Under the pieces are notes generated by a model. It worked only from the letters and a program-made list of their open reading frames with translations, did not search any database and had not been told where the DNA came from. Source: an uncultured Erysipelotrichaceae bacterium (GTDB lineage Bacteria > Bacillota_I > Bacilli_A > Erysipelotrichales > Coprobacillaceae). Taken from it: a DNA stretch of 9,362 bases. Below, one piece after another: positions 1 to 6,760 of this stretch (position 1 is the first letter of the stretch; each line of letters opens with the position of its first letter). A program made the position numbers and the translations under genes. Where the stretch lies: the NCBI GenBank assembly GCA_900317015.1, contig ONFH01000052.1:1-9362 (forward strand), in the 5' to 3' direction.

Positions 1-447
1 CCATTAGTGAGTGATGATCTGCCAGAAGATATGACGAACCGAAAGGCTGGTGTCTTTGTCTCATTACATATTAATGGTCAGTTAAGAGGCTGCATCGGGA
101 CCTTTAAGCCAACTGAGAAAAATATTGCCGTGGAAATTATGCATAATGCGGTCTCAGCTTGTTCACGAGATCCTCGTTTTAATGAGGTCAGACCTCTTGA
201 ATTACCACATATTGTCTATAGTGTGGATGTCTTAGGTGAGATTGAAAAGATCGACGATATCAGTGAGCTTGATCCACAAAAGTATGGTGTGATCGTTAGT
301 CATAATGAGAAGAGAGGACTGCTCTTACCAAGATTACCAGGTGTATCGACTGTCTTAGAACAGATCGATATTGCGAGAAGAAAAGCGGGAATGTATGATG
401 ACGAACCATGTGATTTCTACCGCTTTGAGGTCGTGAGACATGTATGA
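1..447 (+). CDS. AMMECR1-domain protein (AmmeMemoRadiSam protein A), 5'-truncated
   Basis: The reading frame is already open at base 1, so the gene begins upstream and the GTG at 7 is not a believable start. The visible 148 codons cover most of an AMMECR1 domain: AGVFVSLH near the start, the hallmark RGCIGTF, then SACSRDPRFNEV, a SVDVL strand, DPQKYGVIV and the C-terminal GLLLPRLPGV and YRFEVV segments. AMMECR1 proteins are widespread in all domains of life and their biochemical role is not settled. In bacteria they occur with a Memo-like protein and a radical SAM enzyme (the AmmeMemoRadiSam set). The gene overlaps the radical SAM gene by 4 bases (ATGA at 444-447), which fits that set and implies coupled translation. 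In some bacteria the Memo-like domain is fused upstream of AMMECR1; whether that is so here is hidden by the window edge. Family call is firm; function is unknown. Confidence 0.9.
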   Translation, partial: PLVSDDLPEDMTNRKAGVFVSLHINGQLRGCIGTFKPTEKNIAVEIMHNAVSACSRDPRFNEVRPLELPHIVYSVDVLGEIEKIDDISELDPQKYGVIVSHNEKRGLLLPRLPGVSTVLEQIDIARRKAGMYDDEPCDFYRFEVVRHV

Positions 448-1256
448 TCTGTCCACTATGTTTTCACAACTGTGATCTGAAAGAAGGTCAGACTGGTTTC
501 TGTTTAGCACGTAAATGTGTTGATGGAAAAGTTATTGACCTAAATTATGGTAAAATTACATCATTAGCTTTAGATCCAATCGAAAAGAAACCATTCAAAC
601 GTTTCTATCCTGGCTCATACATTTTATCCGTTGGTAGTTATGGCTGTAATTTAAAATGTCCATTCTGTCAAAATAGCAGTATCAGCTATGACACAGGACG
701 AGAAGTCTATTGTGACTTATCTCCAGAAGAACTTGTCGATATTGCTTTGAAAGAGTCTGATAATATTGGTATTGCCTTTACTTATAATGAACCAAGTGTC
801 GGTTACGAGTATATGTATGATACATTTAAGTTAGCGCATAAGAACAAATTGAAATGTGTCATTGTGACTAATGGGACTTTATCAACACCTTATCTAGAAA
901 AGATCCTTCCTTATGTCGATGCAATGAACATTGACTTAAAAGGCTTTGATCAATCATGTTATGACAAGCTGCAAGGAAACTTAGAAGCTGTTAAGGAGTC
1001 CATTGCTTTAGCTTCTAAATATACCCATGTCGAAGTGACGAGCCTGATCGTCCCAACGATCAATGATTCCTTAGAGATGATGGAAGAGGAAGCAAAATGG
1101 TTAGCTTCCCTTGATCCGGAGATCGTCCTTCATATCACACGTTTCTTCCCAGCTTTTAAAATGACGAATCAACGACCAACGTCTCTAGATCTTATCAATG
1201 AGATGGTTGGAATTGCAAAAAAGTATCTCAAATATGTCTATAAAGGAAATTGTTAA
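444..1256 (+). CDS. amrS: AmmeMemoRadiSam system radical SAM enzyme
   Basis: A 270-residue radical SAM protein. The CxxxCxxC motif that binds the 4Fe-4S cluster is at C68, C72 and C75 (CNLKCPFCQN). It is preceded by an N-terminal cysteine-rich part (C3, C6, C10, C20, C25) and by RFYPGSYILSVGSYG. Downstream stretches typical of the fold are IAFTYNEPSV (about residue 110), a VIVTNGT strand, AMNIDLKGF, and a late HITRFFPAFKM segment. These match the PflA-like radical SAM enzymes that travel with AMMECR1 and Memo-like proteins. The reaction is not established; the family resembles activating enzymes but no partner glycyl radical enzyme is visible here. The ATG at 444 lies within the upstream stop (ATGA), with GAGGT at 427-431 as a modest ribosome site. 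It is the last gene of its unit, followed by a strong terminator. The gene symbol follows common usage for this family and is less certain than the family call. Confidence 0.9.
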   Translation: MICPLCFHNCDLKEGQTGFCLARKCVDGKVIDLNYGKITSLALDPIEKKPFKRFYPGSYILSVGSYGCNLKCPFCQNSSISYDTGREVYCDLSPEELVDIALKESDNIGIAFTYNEPSVGYEYMYDTFKLAHKNKLKCVIVTNGTLSTPYLEKILPYVDAMNIDLKGFDQSCYDKLQGNLEAVKESIALASKYTHVEVTSLIVPTINDSLEMMEEEAKWLASLDPEIVLHITRFFPAFKMTNQRPTSLDLINEMVGIAKKYLKYVYKGNC

Positions 1257-1287
1257 TATCACAGGGGAGACCCTGTGATATTTTTTT
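1256..1287 (+). terminator. Intrinsic terminator after the radical SAM gene
   Basis: A perfect 11-bp stem pairs ATATCACAGGG (1256-1266) with CCCTGTGATAT (1271-1281). The tetraloop GAGA is of the stable GNRA class, and the stem is followed by an uninterrupted T run (1281-1287). It overlaps the last base of the stop codon of the upstream gene and should end the AMMECR1-radical SAM transcript. Confidence 0.92.
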
Positions 1288-1327
1288 GGAATCAGCTGTA
1301 AATGTTTTATTGAAGCATGAATATCTT

Positions 1328-1333
1328 TATAAT
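1328..1333 (+). promoter_or_regulatory. Possible -10 box for the secreted-protein gene
   Basis: A perfect TATAAT lies 23 bases before the ATG at 1357, between the upstream terminator and the gene. The gene therefore needs its own promoter. The -35 position at 17-bp spacing (1305-1310, TTTTAT) is a poor match, and the start site would sit only about 17 bases before the ATG, right at the ribosome site AGAAGGGA (1341-1348). Tentative. Confidence 0.4.
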
Positions 1334-1356
1334 TGAAGTAAGAAGGGACTGGTGTT

Positions 1357-2232
1357 ATGAAGATCTTATTTAAGAAAATATTATGTAGTTTATTATTCGT
1401 TTGTCTATGTCTATCATTAGGAATGATTCATCCAGCTCATGCGAGTGTTCTTTATAAAGAAGTAGCAAATTTAGAATGCATAGAAAAAGTTGGATATTAT
1501 CGATACCAAAAAAGCTCATTAGATATTAATGATGATGGAACTGATGAAAATTTTGAGGTACGGTTATATCATGATCGTGATGAATCTGCGACGCTTCGCA
1601 TTTATATGAATGATCAGTTGGTGCTTAGTTGTAAGGGACTTTTTAATTATGATAATGGTTATATCGTGGATCACATTGTCTTAGCGAATGGGATACATTA
1701 TTTTCATATTTATGATGTATGGGATGACGGCAGTAATCGTATAAGCAAAATGTATTATTATGATGTGAATACAAACTCTTTTAAGTTCTCTTACGATACA
1801 AAAAAAGAGTATCATCCTGATGGTGAGGCCGAACTAAAATATGTTCAAAATAATACCTTAAAATTTATTTTCTTGAAAAAGTCAAATGAAGTAGGACTTG
1901 TTTATCTTTATTTGAATTCAGTAGCTGATGGTACGACTTTTAAGCGTAAAAGTTATTATGGTAAAGCGAAAATGTATGATCGCTCAAATACGCTTAAGGC
2001 GAAAAAATCAATCGTTATGACGACAAAACCTGGTGGAAAGAAAAAGGCTTATACGCTAAAAAAGAATCAAAAGGCAAAAGTCGTTGGCTGTTACTATAAT
2101 TCTAAAAAGAAATTGTGGCTAAAATTTAAAAAAGGTAAGAAAGTTGGTTGGTTTAACTGTCATCGTTCTGAAAAAGCATCTATGTCTCATGGAGTGAGTC
2201 GTTTTTTCTACGATGTTAATTTTGCTATATAA
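1357..2232 (+). CDS. Secreted protein with EF-hand-like loop and C-terminal SH3-like region
   Basis: A 291-residue protein of unknown function, apparently exported and not tied to its neighbours. Residues 1-29 form a Sec signal peptide: KK-rich start, hydrophobic core, cleavage expected after AHA (A29). The core contains cysteines but no proper lipobox, so a soluble or wall-associated protein is more likely than a lipoprotein. DINDDGTDE at residues 56-64 has the D-x-N-x-D-G-x-x-E spacing of an EF-hand-like calcium loop, as seen in many secreted Gram-positive proteins. The middle is rich in Tyr and Asp (repeated YYYDV-type strands). From about residue 215 the protein becomes very lysine-rich and reads like a bacterial SH3 fold (a KPGGKKKAYTLKKNQKAKVV strand pair, then LWLKFKKGKKVGWFNC), which often binds cell wall. 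The start has a good ribosome site (AGAAGGGA, 1341-1348). It stands alone between two terminators. Confidence 0.72.
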   Translation: MKILFKKILCSLLFVCLCLSLGMIHPAHASVLYKEVANLECIEKVGYYRYQKSSLDINDDGTDENFEVRLYHDRDESATLRIYMNDQLVLSCKGLFNYDNGYIVDHIVLANGIHYFHIYDVWDDGSNRISKMYYYDVNTNSFKFSYDTKKEYHPDGEAELKYVQNNTLKFIFLKKSNEVGLVYLYLNSVADGTTFKRKSYYGKAKMYDRSNTLKAKKSIVMTTKPGGKKKAYTLKKNQKAKVVGCYYNSKKKLWLKFKKGKKVGWFNCHRSEKASMSHGVSRFFYDVNFAI

Positions 2233-2240
2233 TGAAAGGT

Positions 2241-2267
2241 AAAAAGGATGTTCGACATCCTTTTTTT
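2241..2267 (+). terminator. Intrinsic terminator after the secreted-protein gene
   Basis: AAAAAGGATGT (2241-2251) can pair with ACATCCTTTTT (2255-2265) around a tiny TCG loop. The GC core is GGATG/CATCC, and the U run goes to 2267. It lies 9 bases after the stop codon. The A-tract before the stem would make it partly bidirectional. Confidence 0.85.
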
Positions 2268-2315
2268 AATTTAGGATTCTATTATTTTTATGTCATTCGT
2301 TTAATTGTTTAAATT

Positions 2316-2321
2316 TATGAT
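2316..2321 (+). promoter_or_regulatory. Possible -10 box of the envelope acylation operon
   Basis: TATGAT sits in the only upstream gap of the five-gene operon, about 33 bases before its first ATG. No convincing -35 hexamer lies 16-18 bases upstream. A promoter must exist between the terminator ending at 2267 and the ATG at 2354, but its exact place is uncertain. The ribosome site is GAGGAAAGGA at 2341-2350. Confidence 0.35.
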
Positions 2322-2353
2322 AAGATAGGTAGCGTGAAAAGAGGAAAGGAAAT

Positions 2354-3142
2354 ATGCATCTTAAAGAACGTGTGAAAGAGATTCTTCTCATGACTATTGC
2401 TTTAGCAGTGATGACTGTTGCAGGCGTCATGGTATTATCTAAAGAAAATCATACAGATCTTGATCAGATTAGAAAAGGGAGAGCTTATCTGTATGCCTTA
2501 GAGAAACAAAATGTAGGATCAATCGAGAAGAAGATCAAAGAACAGAATCAGAAAAAGGAGACGAAAGAAGTCGATCAGGAACTTCTTGCGGTTTATAAAG
2601 ATCAAAATAAAGTCTGGCCTTTATTTAAAGACTATGTCATTTTAGGAGATTCACGAGCAGCTGATTTTAATCAGTTTTTAAGCCAAACGAACGTTTTAGC
2701 CGAAAAGAATAAAACAATCAGTGATATCGATACGAAGCTCACAAAAGTCCAGAGCTTATCACCAAGTCGTATCATTGTTTCTTATGGTCTAAATGATGTC
2801 TCGGTAACAAGATGGCATAATATTAATCTTTACATTCAGGATTTTGAAGGAGCTCTAAAAAGACTACATAAAGTCTGTCCAGATGCCACGATCTATATTT
2901 GTTCAATCTTACCAACACTTAAGTTTCCAGACCCAAGTTATCATAAAATAGGAAGCTATAACTATGCATTATCAAGAATGTGTCAGAAGGATGGCTATGT
3001 CTATATTGATAATACTGATATTGCAAATGCACATCGAGACCTTTATGAACCTGATGGGCAACATTTAACAGGTGCATTTTATAAATATTGGGGTTTTAAC
3101 ATTATGAAGGCAATCCATGCCCACGAAAAGAGAAAAGTATGA
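2354..3142 (+). CDS. Membrane-anchored SGNH/GDSL-type hydrolase
   Basis: A 262-residue protein with an N-terminal membrane anchor (residues about 10-29), a charged Lys/Glu-rich linker to about residue 80, then an SGNH hydrolase domain outside the membrane. Block I is GDSRA (98-102) with nucleophile Ser100. Block III is GLND (145-148) with oxyanion Asn147. Block V is DGQH (234-237), giving Asp234 and His237. Thus the full Ser-Asn-Asp-His set is present and the enzyme should be active as an esterase or acyltransferase. The context (MBOAT and DHHW genes downstream) suggests O-acyl groups on an envelope polymer as substrate, by analogy with DltD and alginate or peptidoglycan O-acetylation proteins. 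The polymer and the acyl group cannot be read from the sequence. It is first in the operon, with ribosome site GAGG (2341-2344), and overlaps the next gene by 4 bases. Confidence 0.85.
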   Translation: MHLKERVKEILLMTIALAVMTVAGVMVLSKENHTDLDQIRKGRAYLYALEKQNVGSIEKKIKEQNQKKETKEVDQELLAVYKDQNKVWPLFKDYVILGDSRAADFNQFLSQTNVLAEKNKTISDIDTKLTKVQSLSPSRIIVSYGLNDVSVTRWHNINLYIQDFEGALKRLHKVCPDATIYICSILPTLKFPDPSYHKIGSYNYALSRMCQKDGYVYIDNTDIANAHRDLYEPDGQHLTGAFYKYWGFNIMKAIHAHEKRKV

Positions 3143-3618
3143 AAAAGTTAATAGTCTATCGTATTATTAAAGTTATTTTAGTCGTGATCATTGGCATTTG
3201 GTTATTTGATCGATTAAGTGGAACCAAAGTGTCAAAGACATCATTTACAAAGATGCAAAGCATCATGGTCAAGCATGTGAACACAAAGCAGACCAAAGTA
3301 GGAAATAAACAGATCATCCGTCGTTTATATGGTCTTGATCCAAGTAATTATGAAGGAATTATGTTGTACTATCCATCAAGTACCATGTCTGCCAATGAAT
3401 TGTTAGTCGTTAAGCTCAAATCAGTGAAAGATGAGCAGAGCGTTGTGGATTTGATCAAAGCAAGACGGCAGTCACAAAAGAATGCCTTTAAAGGCTATGG
3501 AGCTGCCCAAACGAAGCTTTTAAATGATAGTCTGATCGAAGTCAGAGGAAATTATATATTATACGTTGTAGATGAAAATGCATCATCGATCAGGGATGCA
3601 TTTGTGAAGGCTTTGTAG
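3139..3618 (+). CDS. DUF4358-like single-pass membrane protein
   Basis: A 159-residue protein with one N-terminal membrane segment (about residues 7-23, VYRIIKVILVVIIGIWLF) and a small extracytoplasmic domain. The pattern fits DUF4358: an early LYGLDPSNYEGIMLYYP segment, then ELLVVKLKS, an R-x-x-x-Q-K-x-x-F-x-x-Y stretch (RRQSQKNAFKGYG), and a final GNYILYVV strand. The family has no known activity, but such genes recur in Firmicutes beside MBOAT and DHHW genes, so an accessory or scaffold part in polymer acylation is a fair inference. No catalytic motif is visible. The ATG overlaps the SGNH gene's stop (ATGA, 3139-3142), pointing to coupled translation, and only a weak purine tract precedes it. 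Confidence 0.75.
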   Translation: MKKLIVYRIIKVILVVIIGIWLFDRLSGTKVSKTSFTKMQSIMVKHVNTKQTKVGNKQIIRRLYGLDPSNYEGIMLYYPSSTMSANELLVVKLKSVKDEQSVVDLIKARRQSQKNAFKGYGAAQTKLLNDSLIEVRGNYILYVVDENASSIRDAFVKAL

Positions 3619-3630
3619 GGAGGAAGTTTT

Positions 3631-4986
3631 ATGTCGTTTAGTACATTATCATTTATTTTTGCATTTCTTCCTATGAGTTTATTGCTTTATTTGATCGTTC
3701 CGAAAGTCTTAAAGAAGTTTATTCTGATTCTCATCAGTTTGATCTTTTATGCCTGGGGTGATATCTCAAATCTATTGTATCTAGTGATTGCAAGTCTCTT
3801 TATCTATATGACAGGTTTAGAACTAGATGTCTGTTTTAAGGAACAGAAACAAAAGGAAAAAAGAATCATTTTCTTTGGTTCCGTTGCCTTGATCATTGGC
3901 ATGTTAGCATTTTTCAAATATGCAGGATTCATGAGTATGCCAATTGGTGTTTCCTTCTTTACGTTCTCACTTATCTCTTATTTAGCAGATGTTTATATGA
4001 AGAAGGCGGAAGTGGAACACAATATAATCAACTATTTGCTTTATGTCACTTACTTCCCTAAGCTGATCTCAGGGCCAATCGTGCAATATCATACCTTTAG
4101 AAAATCTTTAGATTCTATGCAGATGACAAAGATCAAGTTTGCTCATGGCTGTCAGCAATTTATTTTAGGACTCGTGAAGAAAGTATTGATTGCGGACGTG
4201 ATTTCCAAGGCTTTTAGCAGCATGAGTTCCATTCATTCCATGTCTGTATTAGGCAGCTGGCTGATGGTGATCTTTTATGCCCTGCAATTATATTTTGATT
4301 TTAGTGGGTATTCAGATATGGCAATCGGTCTCTCTTACATGTTTGGTATGCCGATGGAAGATAACTTTAACGAACCATATGCTTCACAAAGTATTTCTGA
4401 TTTCTGGCGTAGATGGCATATCTCTTTAGGTCATTTCTTTAGAGATTATGTTTACATTCCCTTAGGCGGGAACCGTTGTTCCACTATGCGACAGATCTTC
4501 AACTTAACTGTTGTCTGGTTATTGACAGGAATCTGGCATGGCAATACGATCTGCTTTTTAGTATGGGGACTTTATCATGGTTTCTTCATTATTTTAGAGA
4601 AGTTTGTCTATGGCAAAGGATTAAAGAAGTTACATGTTTTTTGGCGTGTGATCTATACAGATTTCTTAGTCTTTATTGGCTGGATCTTCTTTTTCTCACC
4701 GTCAATTCATAAGGCTTTAGATACGATCGCTCATTTATTTGGACATGGTGTGAATGGCTTTACCGATACCGCATTCTTCTATTACTTTACAAGTTACTTC
4801 ATCGTCTTATTATTTGCGGTCCTCTTATGTATTCCTAAGATCCGTGAACTCTATCGTAAAAGTACTTATGGAGATTCCGTGGTGACAACTTACTTATCTG
4901 GCTTACTTTATTTAGGCGCTTTTGTTCTCTGTCTGGCTTATATTGTCAGCTCCACGTATTCAAGCTTCTTATATTTCAAATTCTAG
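3631..4986 (+). CDS. MBOAT family O-acyltransferase (AlgI/DltB-like)
   Basis: A 451-residue polytopic membrane protein of the MBOAT family, close to the usual length of AlgI-type members. It begins MSFSTLSFIFAFLPMSLLLY, a typical AlgI-like start. It carries YFPKLISGPIVQY (about residue 140), the family signature FSGYSDMAIGL, then SDFWRRWHISL (257 onward) with FFRDYVYIPLGG. LTGIWHG contains His303, the residue equivalent to the essential MBOAT histidine; a second histidine is in LYHG (His316). These proteins pass an acyl group, commonly acetyl or D-alanyl, from a cytoplasmic donor to an extracytoplasmic acceptor or partner. Here the partners would be the SGNH protein upstream and the DHHW protein downstream. 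No D-alanine carrier or ligase genes are present, which argues for acetylation over a true dlt system. A strong ribosome site, GGGAGGAAG (3618-3626), lies in the 12-base gap after the DUF4358-like gene. Confidence 0.92.
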   Translation: MSFSTLSFIFAFLPMSLLLYLIVPKVLKKFILILISLIFYAWGDISNLLYLVIASLFIYMTGLELDVCFKEQKQKEKRIIFFGSVALIIGMLAFFKYAGFMSMPIGVSFFTFSLISYLADVYMKKAEVEHNIINYLLYVTYFPKLISGPIVQYHTFRKSLDSMQMTKIKFAHGCQQFILGLVKKVLIADVISKAFSSMSSIHSMSVLGSWLMVIFYALQLYFDFSGYSDMAIGLSYMFGMPMEDNFNEPYASQSISDFWRRWHISLGHFFRDYVYIPLGGNRCSTMRQIFNLTVVWLLTGIWHGNTICFLVWGLYHGFFIILEKFVYGKGLKKLHVFWRVIYTDFLVFIGWIFFFSPSIHKALDTIAHLFGHGVNGFTDTAFFYYFTSYFIVLLFAVLLCIPKIRELYRKSTYGDSVVTTYLSGLLYLGAFVLCLAYIVSSTYSSFLYFKF

Positions 4987-5001
4987 GAAGGAAGGATCTT
5001 T

Positions 5002-6147
5002 ATGGAGAATACGATTAAAAATAGAATCATAAAAATGAAGATCGTTCTTTCAGCAGCTCTTGTTATGATCATTGTTTTATTCTTAGTTTTAAATCTTGTA
5101 ACACCAGATCGAACAGTCAGTGAAAGAGAAAACCGTGAGCTTGCTCAGTTGCCTAAGATCACCTTATCTAGTGTATTAGATGGCAGTTACTTTCATTCTT
5201 TAGATTCCTATATTTCTGATCAGTTTGTATTTCGTGATTATTGGATCTCATTAAAATCAACGGCTGAAATCTGGCAAGGTCGTAAAGAAATCAGCAATAT
5301 CTACTTAGGTTCTTCTGATTATCTTTTAGCAAAGCCAGAATTGCCAAATCATCAGGCGGTAAAGCAGACGATCACATCGATCAATACTTTTGTCAAGAAT
5401 CATAAAAAGAATAAAGTCTCTGTGATGATCGTTCCTAATGCTTCACAGATATTAAAAGATCAGCTGCCAGATTTTGCAGCTGTTCATAATCAGCTTAAAG
5501 ATATCAATGACATTAAAAATCAATTAAAAGGAATCAACTATCTTGATGCAGCATCGATTTTACAAAAGCACAAGAAAGAAGACATTTACTATCACACAGA
5601 TCACCATTGGACAACTGATGGTGCTTATGATGTCTATCAAGGTGTTTCTAAACAGTTAGGTCTAAACAATAGTAAAGATCATTATAAACGTTATCTGGTC
5701 TCAGATAGTTTTGAAGGGACTTTAGCTTCCCAAAGTGGTGTCCATACGACTAAAGATAAGATCTATGTGTATGTAAATTCATCAAAGTATCAGTATTATG
5801 TCAATTATCCTGATCAAAATAAGAAGAGCGCTTCCTGCTTTGAAGTAGAGGCTTTAAAGAAATCAGATCAGTATCAAGTCTTCTTTGGTGGTAATCATCC
5901 CTTAGTAGAGATTAGAACAACGAACCATAATGGGAAGAATTTAATGGTCTTTAAAGATTCCTATGCTAATAGTTTTATTCCATTTATGATCTCTCATTAT
6001 GAGAAGATCATTATGGTCGATCCTCGTTACTACTATGATAACTTATCATCGGCAATCAAGGACTATGGTATCAATGAGTACTTATTCCTATATAGTGCGA
6101 ATACCTTGGTCAAAGATACTGTCTTAAAGGATGTGCTGAATAGTTGA
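5002..6147 (+). CDS. DHHW family protein (AlgX/AlgJ-like acetyltransferase partner)
   Basis: A 381-residue protein with an N-terminal membrane segment (about residues 13-31) and a large outer domain. The name-giving DHHW motif is at residues 200-203, inside YYHTDHHWTTDGAY. A KDSYANSF segment follows (318-325) with Ser320 as probable nucleophile, and then a hydrophobic patch and DPRYYYDN. Having the Asp/His part before the Ser part is the arrangement seen in AlgX/AlgJ-type SGNH-like proteins, the reverse of the upstream SGNH enzyme. The early ENRELAQLPKI and YISDQFVFRDYW segments are also typical. It probably receives acyl groups from the MBOAT and places them on an extracellular polymer; the substrate is unknown. 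Ribosome site GGAAGGAAGGA lies in the 15-base gap. Its stop codon overlaps the TTG start of the next gene. Confidence 0.9.
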   Translation: MENTIKNRIIKMKIVLSAALVMIIVLFLVLNLVTPDRTVSERENRELAQLPKITLSSVLDGSYFHSLDSYISDQFVFRDYWISLKSTAEIWQGRKEISNIYLGSSDYLLAKPELPNHQAVKQTITSINTFVKNHKKNKVSVMIVPNASQILKDQLPDFAAVHNQLKDINDIKNQLKGINYLDAASILQKHKKEDIYYHTDHHWTTDGAYDVYQGVSKQLGLNNSKDHYKRYLVSDSFEGTLASQSGVHTTKDKIYVYVNSSKYQYYVNYPDQNKKSASCFEVEALKKSDQYQVFFGGNHPLVEIRTTNHNGKNLMVFKDSYANSFIPFMISHYEKIIMVDPRYYYDNLSSAIKDYGINEYLFLYSANTLVKDTVLKDVLNS

Positions 6148-6698
6148 AAGAATTAGGAACACAGACTATAACGACTGACCGTCTTGTATTAAGACGGTTT
6201 TCTTTAAAAGATGTGAATGACTATTATGAAGTCATTCAAGATCCTCAGCTTTATGAATATATTTCTTATAATCCCTGTTCATCACTTGAAGAAACAAGAG
6301 AATATTTAACGGAAAGTATCCATTATGATGATCCTTATTATTTCTTTTGGGCCATCACACTAGACGGGAAGATCATTGGTTCTATTTCTGCCACCAATGT
6401 GAATATCTTTAATCGCTCGATTGAATTAGGGTATCTTCTCTTTTCTTCCTACTGGCATCATGGATATATGAGTGAAGCGGGGGCAGCGGTATTCAAGTAT
6501 TTGCAAAAGATCGGTTTTCATAAAGTCGTGGCTTTTATTCAAGAAGGAAATACATCATCGATGAAGTTGTGTGAGAGATTAGGAATGCATTCAGATGGAT
6601 GCTTTGAAGATGAGATCCTTTTAAAAGATGGACGTTACCTTGATCTTTATCATTATGTGATCATCTTTAATGAAAAAAACGAAGAAAATAAGGCTTAA
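6144..6698 (+). CDS. GNAT family N-acetyltransferase (RimJ/RimL-like)
   Basis: A 184-residue cytoplasmic acetyltransferase. It opens with TITTDRLVLRRFSLKDV, the standard start of RimJ/RimL-type GNATs. It continues with FFWAITLDGKIIGSIS (beta strands 2-3), IELGYLLFSSYWHHGYMSEA (the acetyl-CoA pyrophosphate loop; the usual Arg/Gly-rich form is here HHGYMSEA) and GNTSSMKLCERLGM, the final helix-strand motif. The substrate is unknown and could be a protein N-terminus, an amino sugar or a small molecule. The start is TTG at 6144: a TAG stop lies directly before it in frame, the domain begins within ten residues, and no later ATG would keep the domain whole. It overlaps the DHHW stop (TTGA), with AAAGGA at 6126-6131 as ribosome site. 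Co-translation with the acylation genes may be functional or simply a passenger arrangement. Confidence 0.87.
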   Translation: MKELGTQTITTDRLVLRRFSLKDVNDYYEVIQDPQLYEYISYNPCSSLEETREYLTESIHYDDPYYFFWAITLDGKIIGSISATNVNIFNRSIELGYLLFSSYWHHGYMSEAGAAVFKYLQKIGFHKVVAFIQEGNTSSMKLCERLGMHSDGCFEDEILLKDGRYLDLYHYVIIFNEKNEENKA

Positions 6699-6725
6699 AA
6701 AGAGAAATCTTATGGTTTTGTTTTC

Positions 6726-6754
6726 TTGACAAGAATATTTACGTTCTTTATAAT
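6726..6754 (+). promoter_or_regulatory. Consensus sigma-A-type promoter of the lysS T-box transcript
   Basis: TTGACA (6726-6731) and TATAAT (6749-6754) are both perfect matches, at the ideal 17-bp spacing. Transcription should start near 6761, just before the T-box leader. There is no clear terminator after the GNAT gene, so some read-through into this leader is possible. Confidence 0.93.
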
Positions 6755-6760
6755 AGCATT

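Noticed and set aside
7..9. GTG at 7 as the start of the AMMECR1 gene
   Set aside because: The frame is open to base 1 and the conserved domain would lack its N-terminal part, so the gene is cut by the window edge.
1357..1443. Lipoprotein signal in the secreted protein
   Set aside because: Cysteines lie within the hydrophobic core but without an L-x-(G/A)-C lipobox at its end, and AHA gives a good ordinary cleavage site.
4476..4712. A 78-codon open frame inside the MBOAT gene
   Set aside because: It is in another frame of a clear MBOAT gene, has no ribosome site and no recognisable protein features.
2354..6147. A true dlt (D-alanylation) operon
   Set aside because: The MBOAT and SGNH-type parts are similar in plan, but no D-alanine ligase or carrier gene is present, and the SGNH-type partners are not DltD-like in motif order or size.
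6699..6725. Possible terminator after the GNAT gene
   Set aside because: Only AAGA/TCTT can pair around GAAA before an interrupted T-rich stretch; the stem is too short and AT-only.
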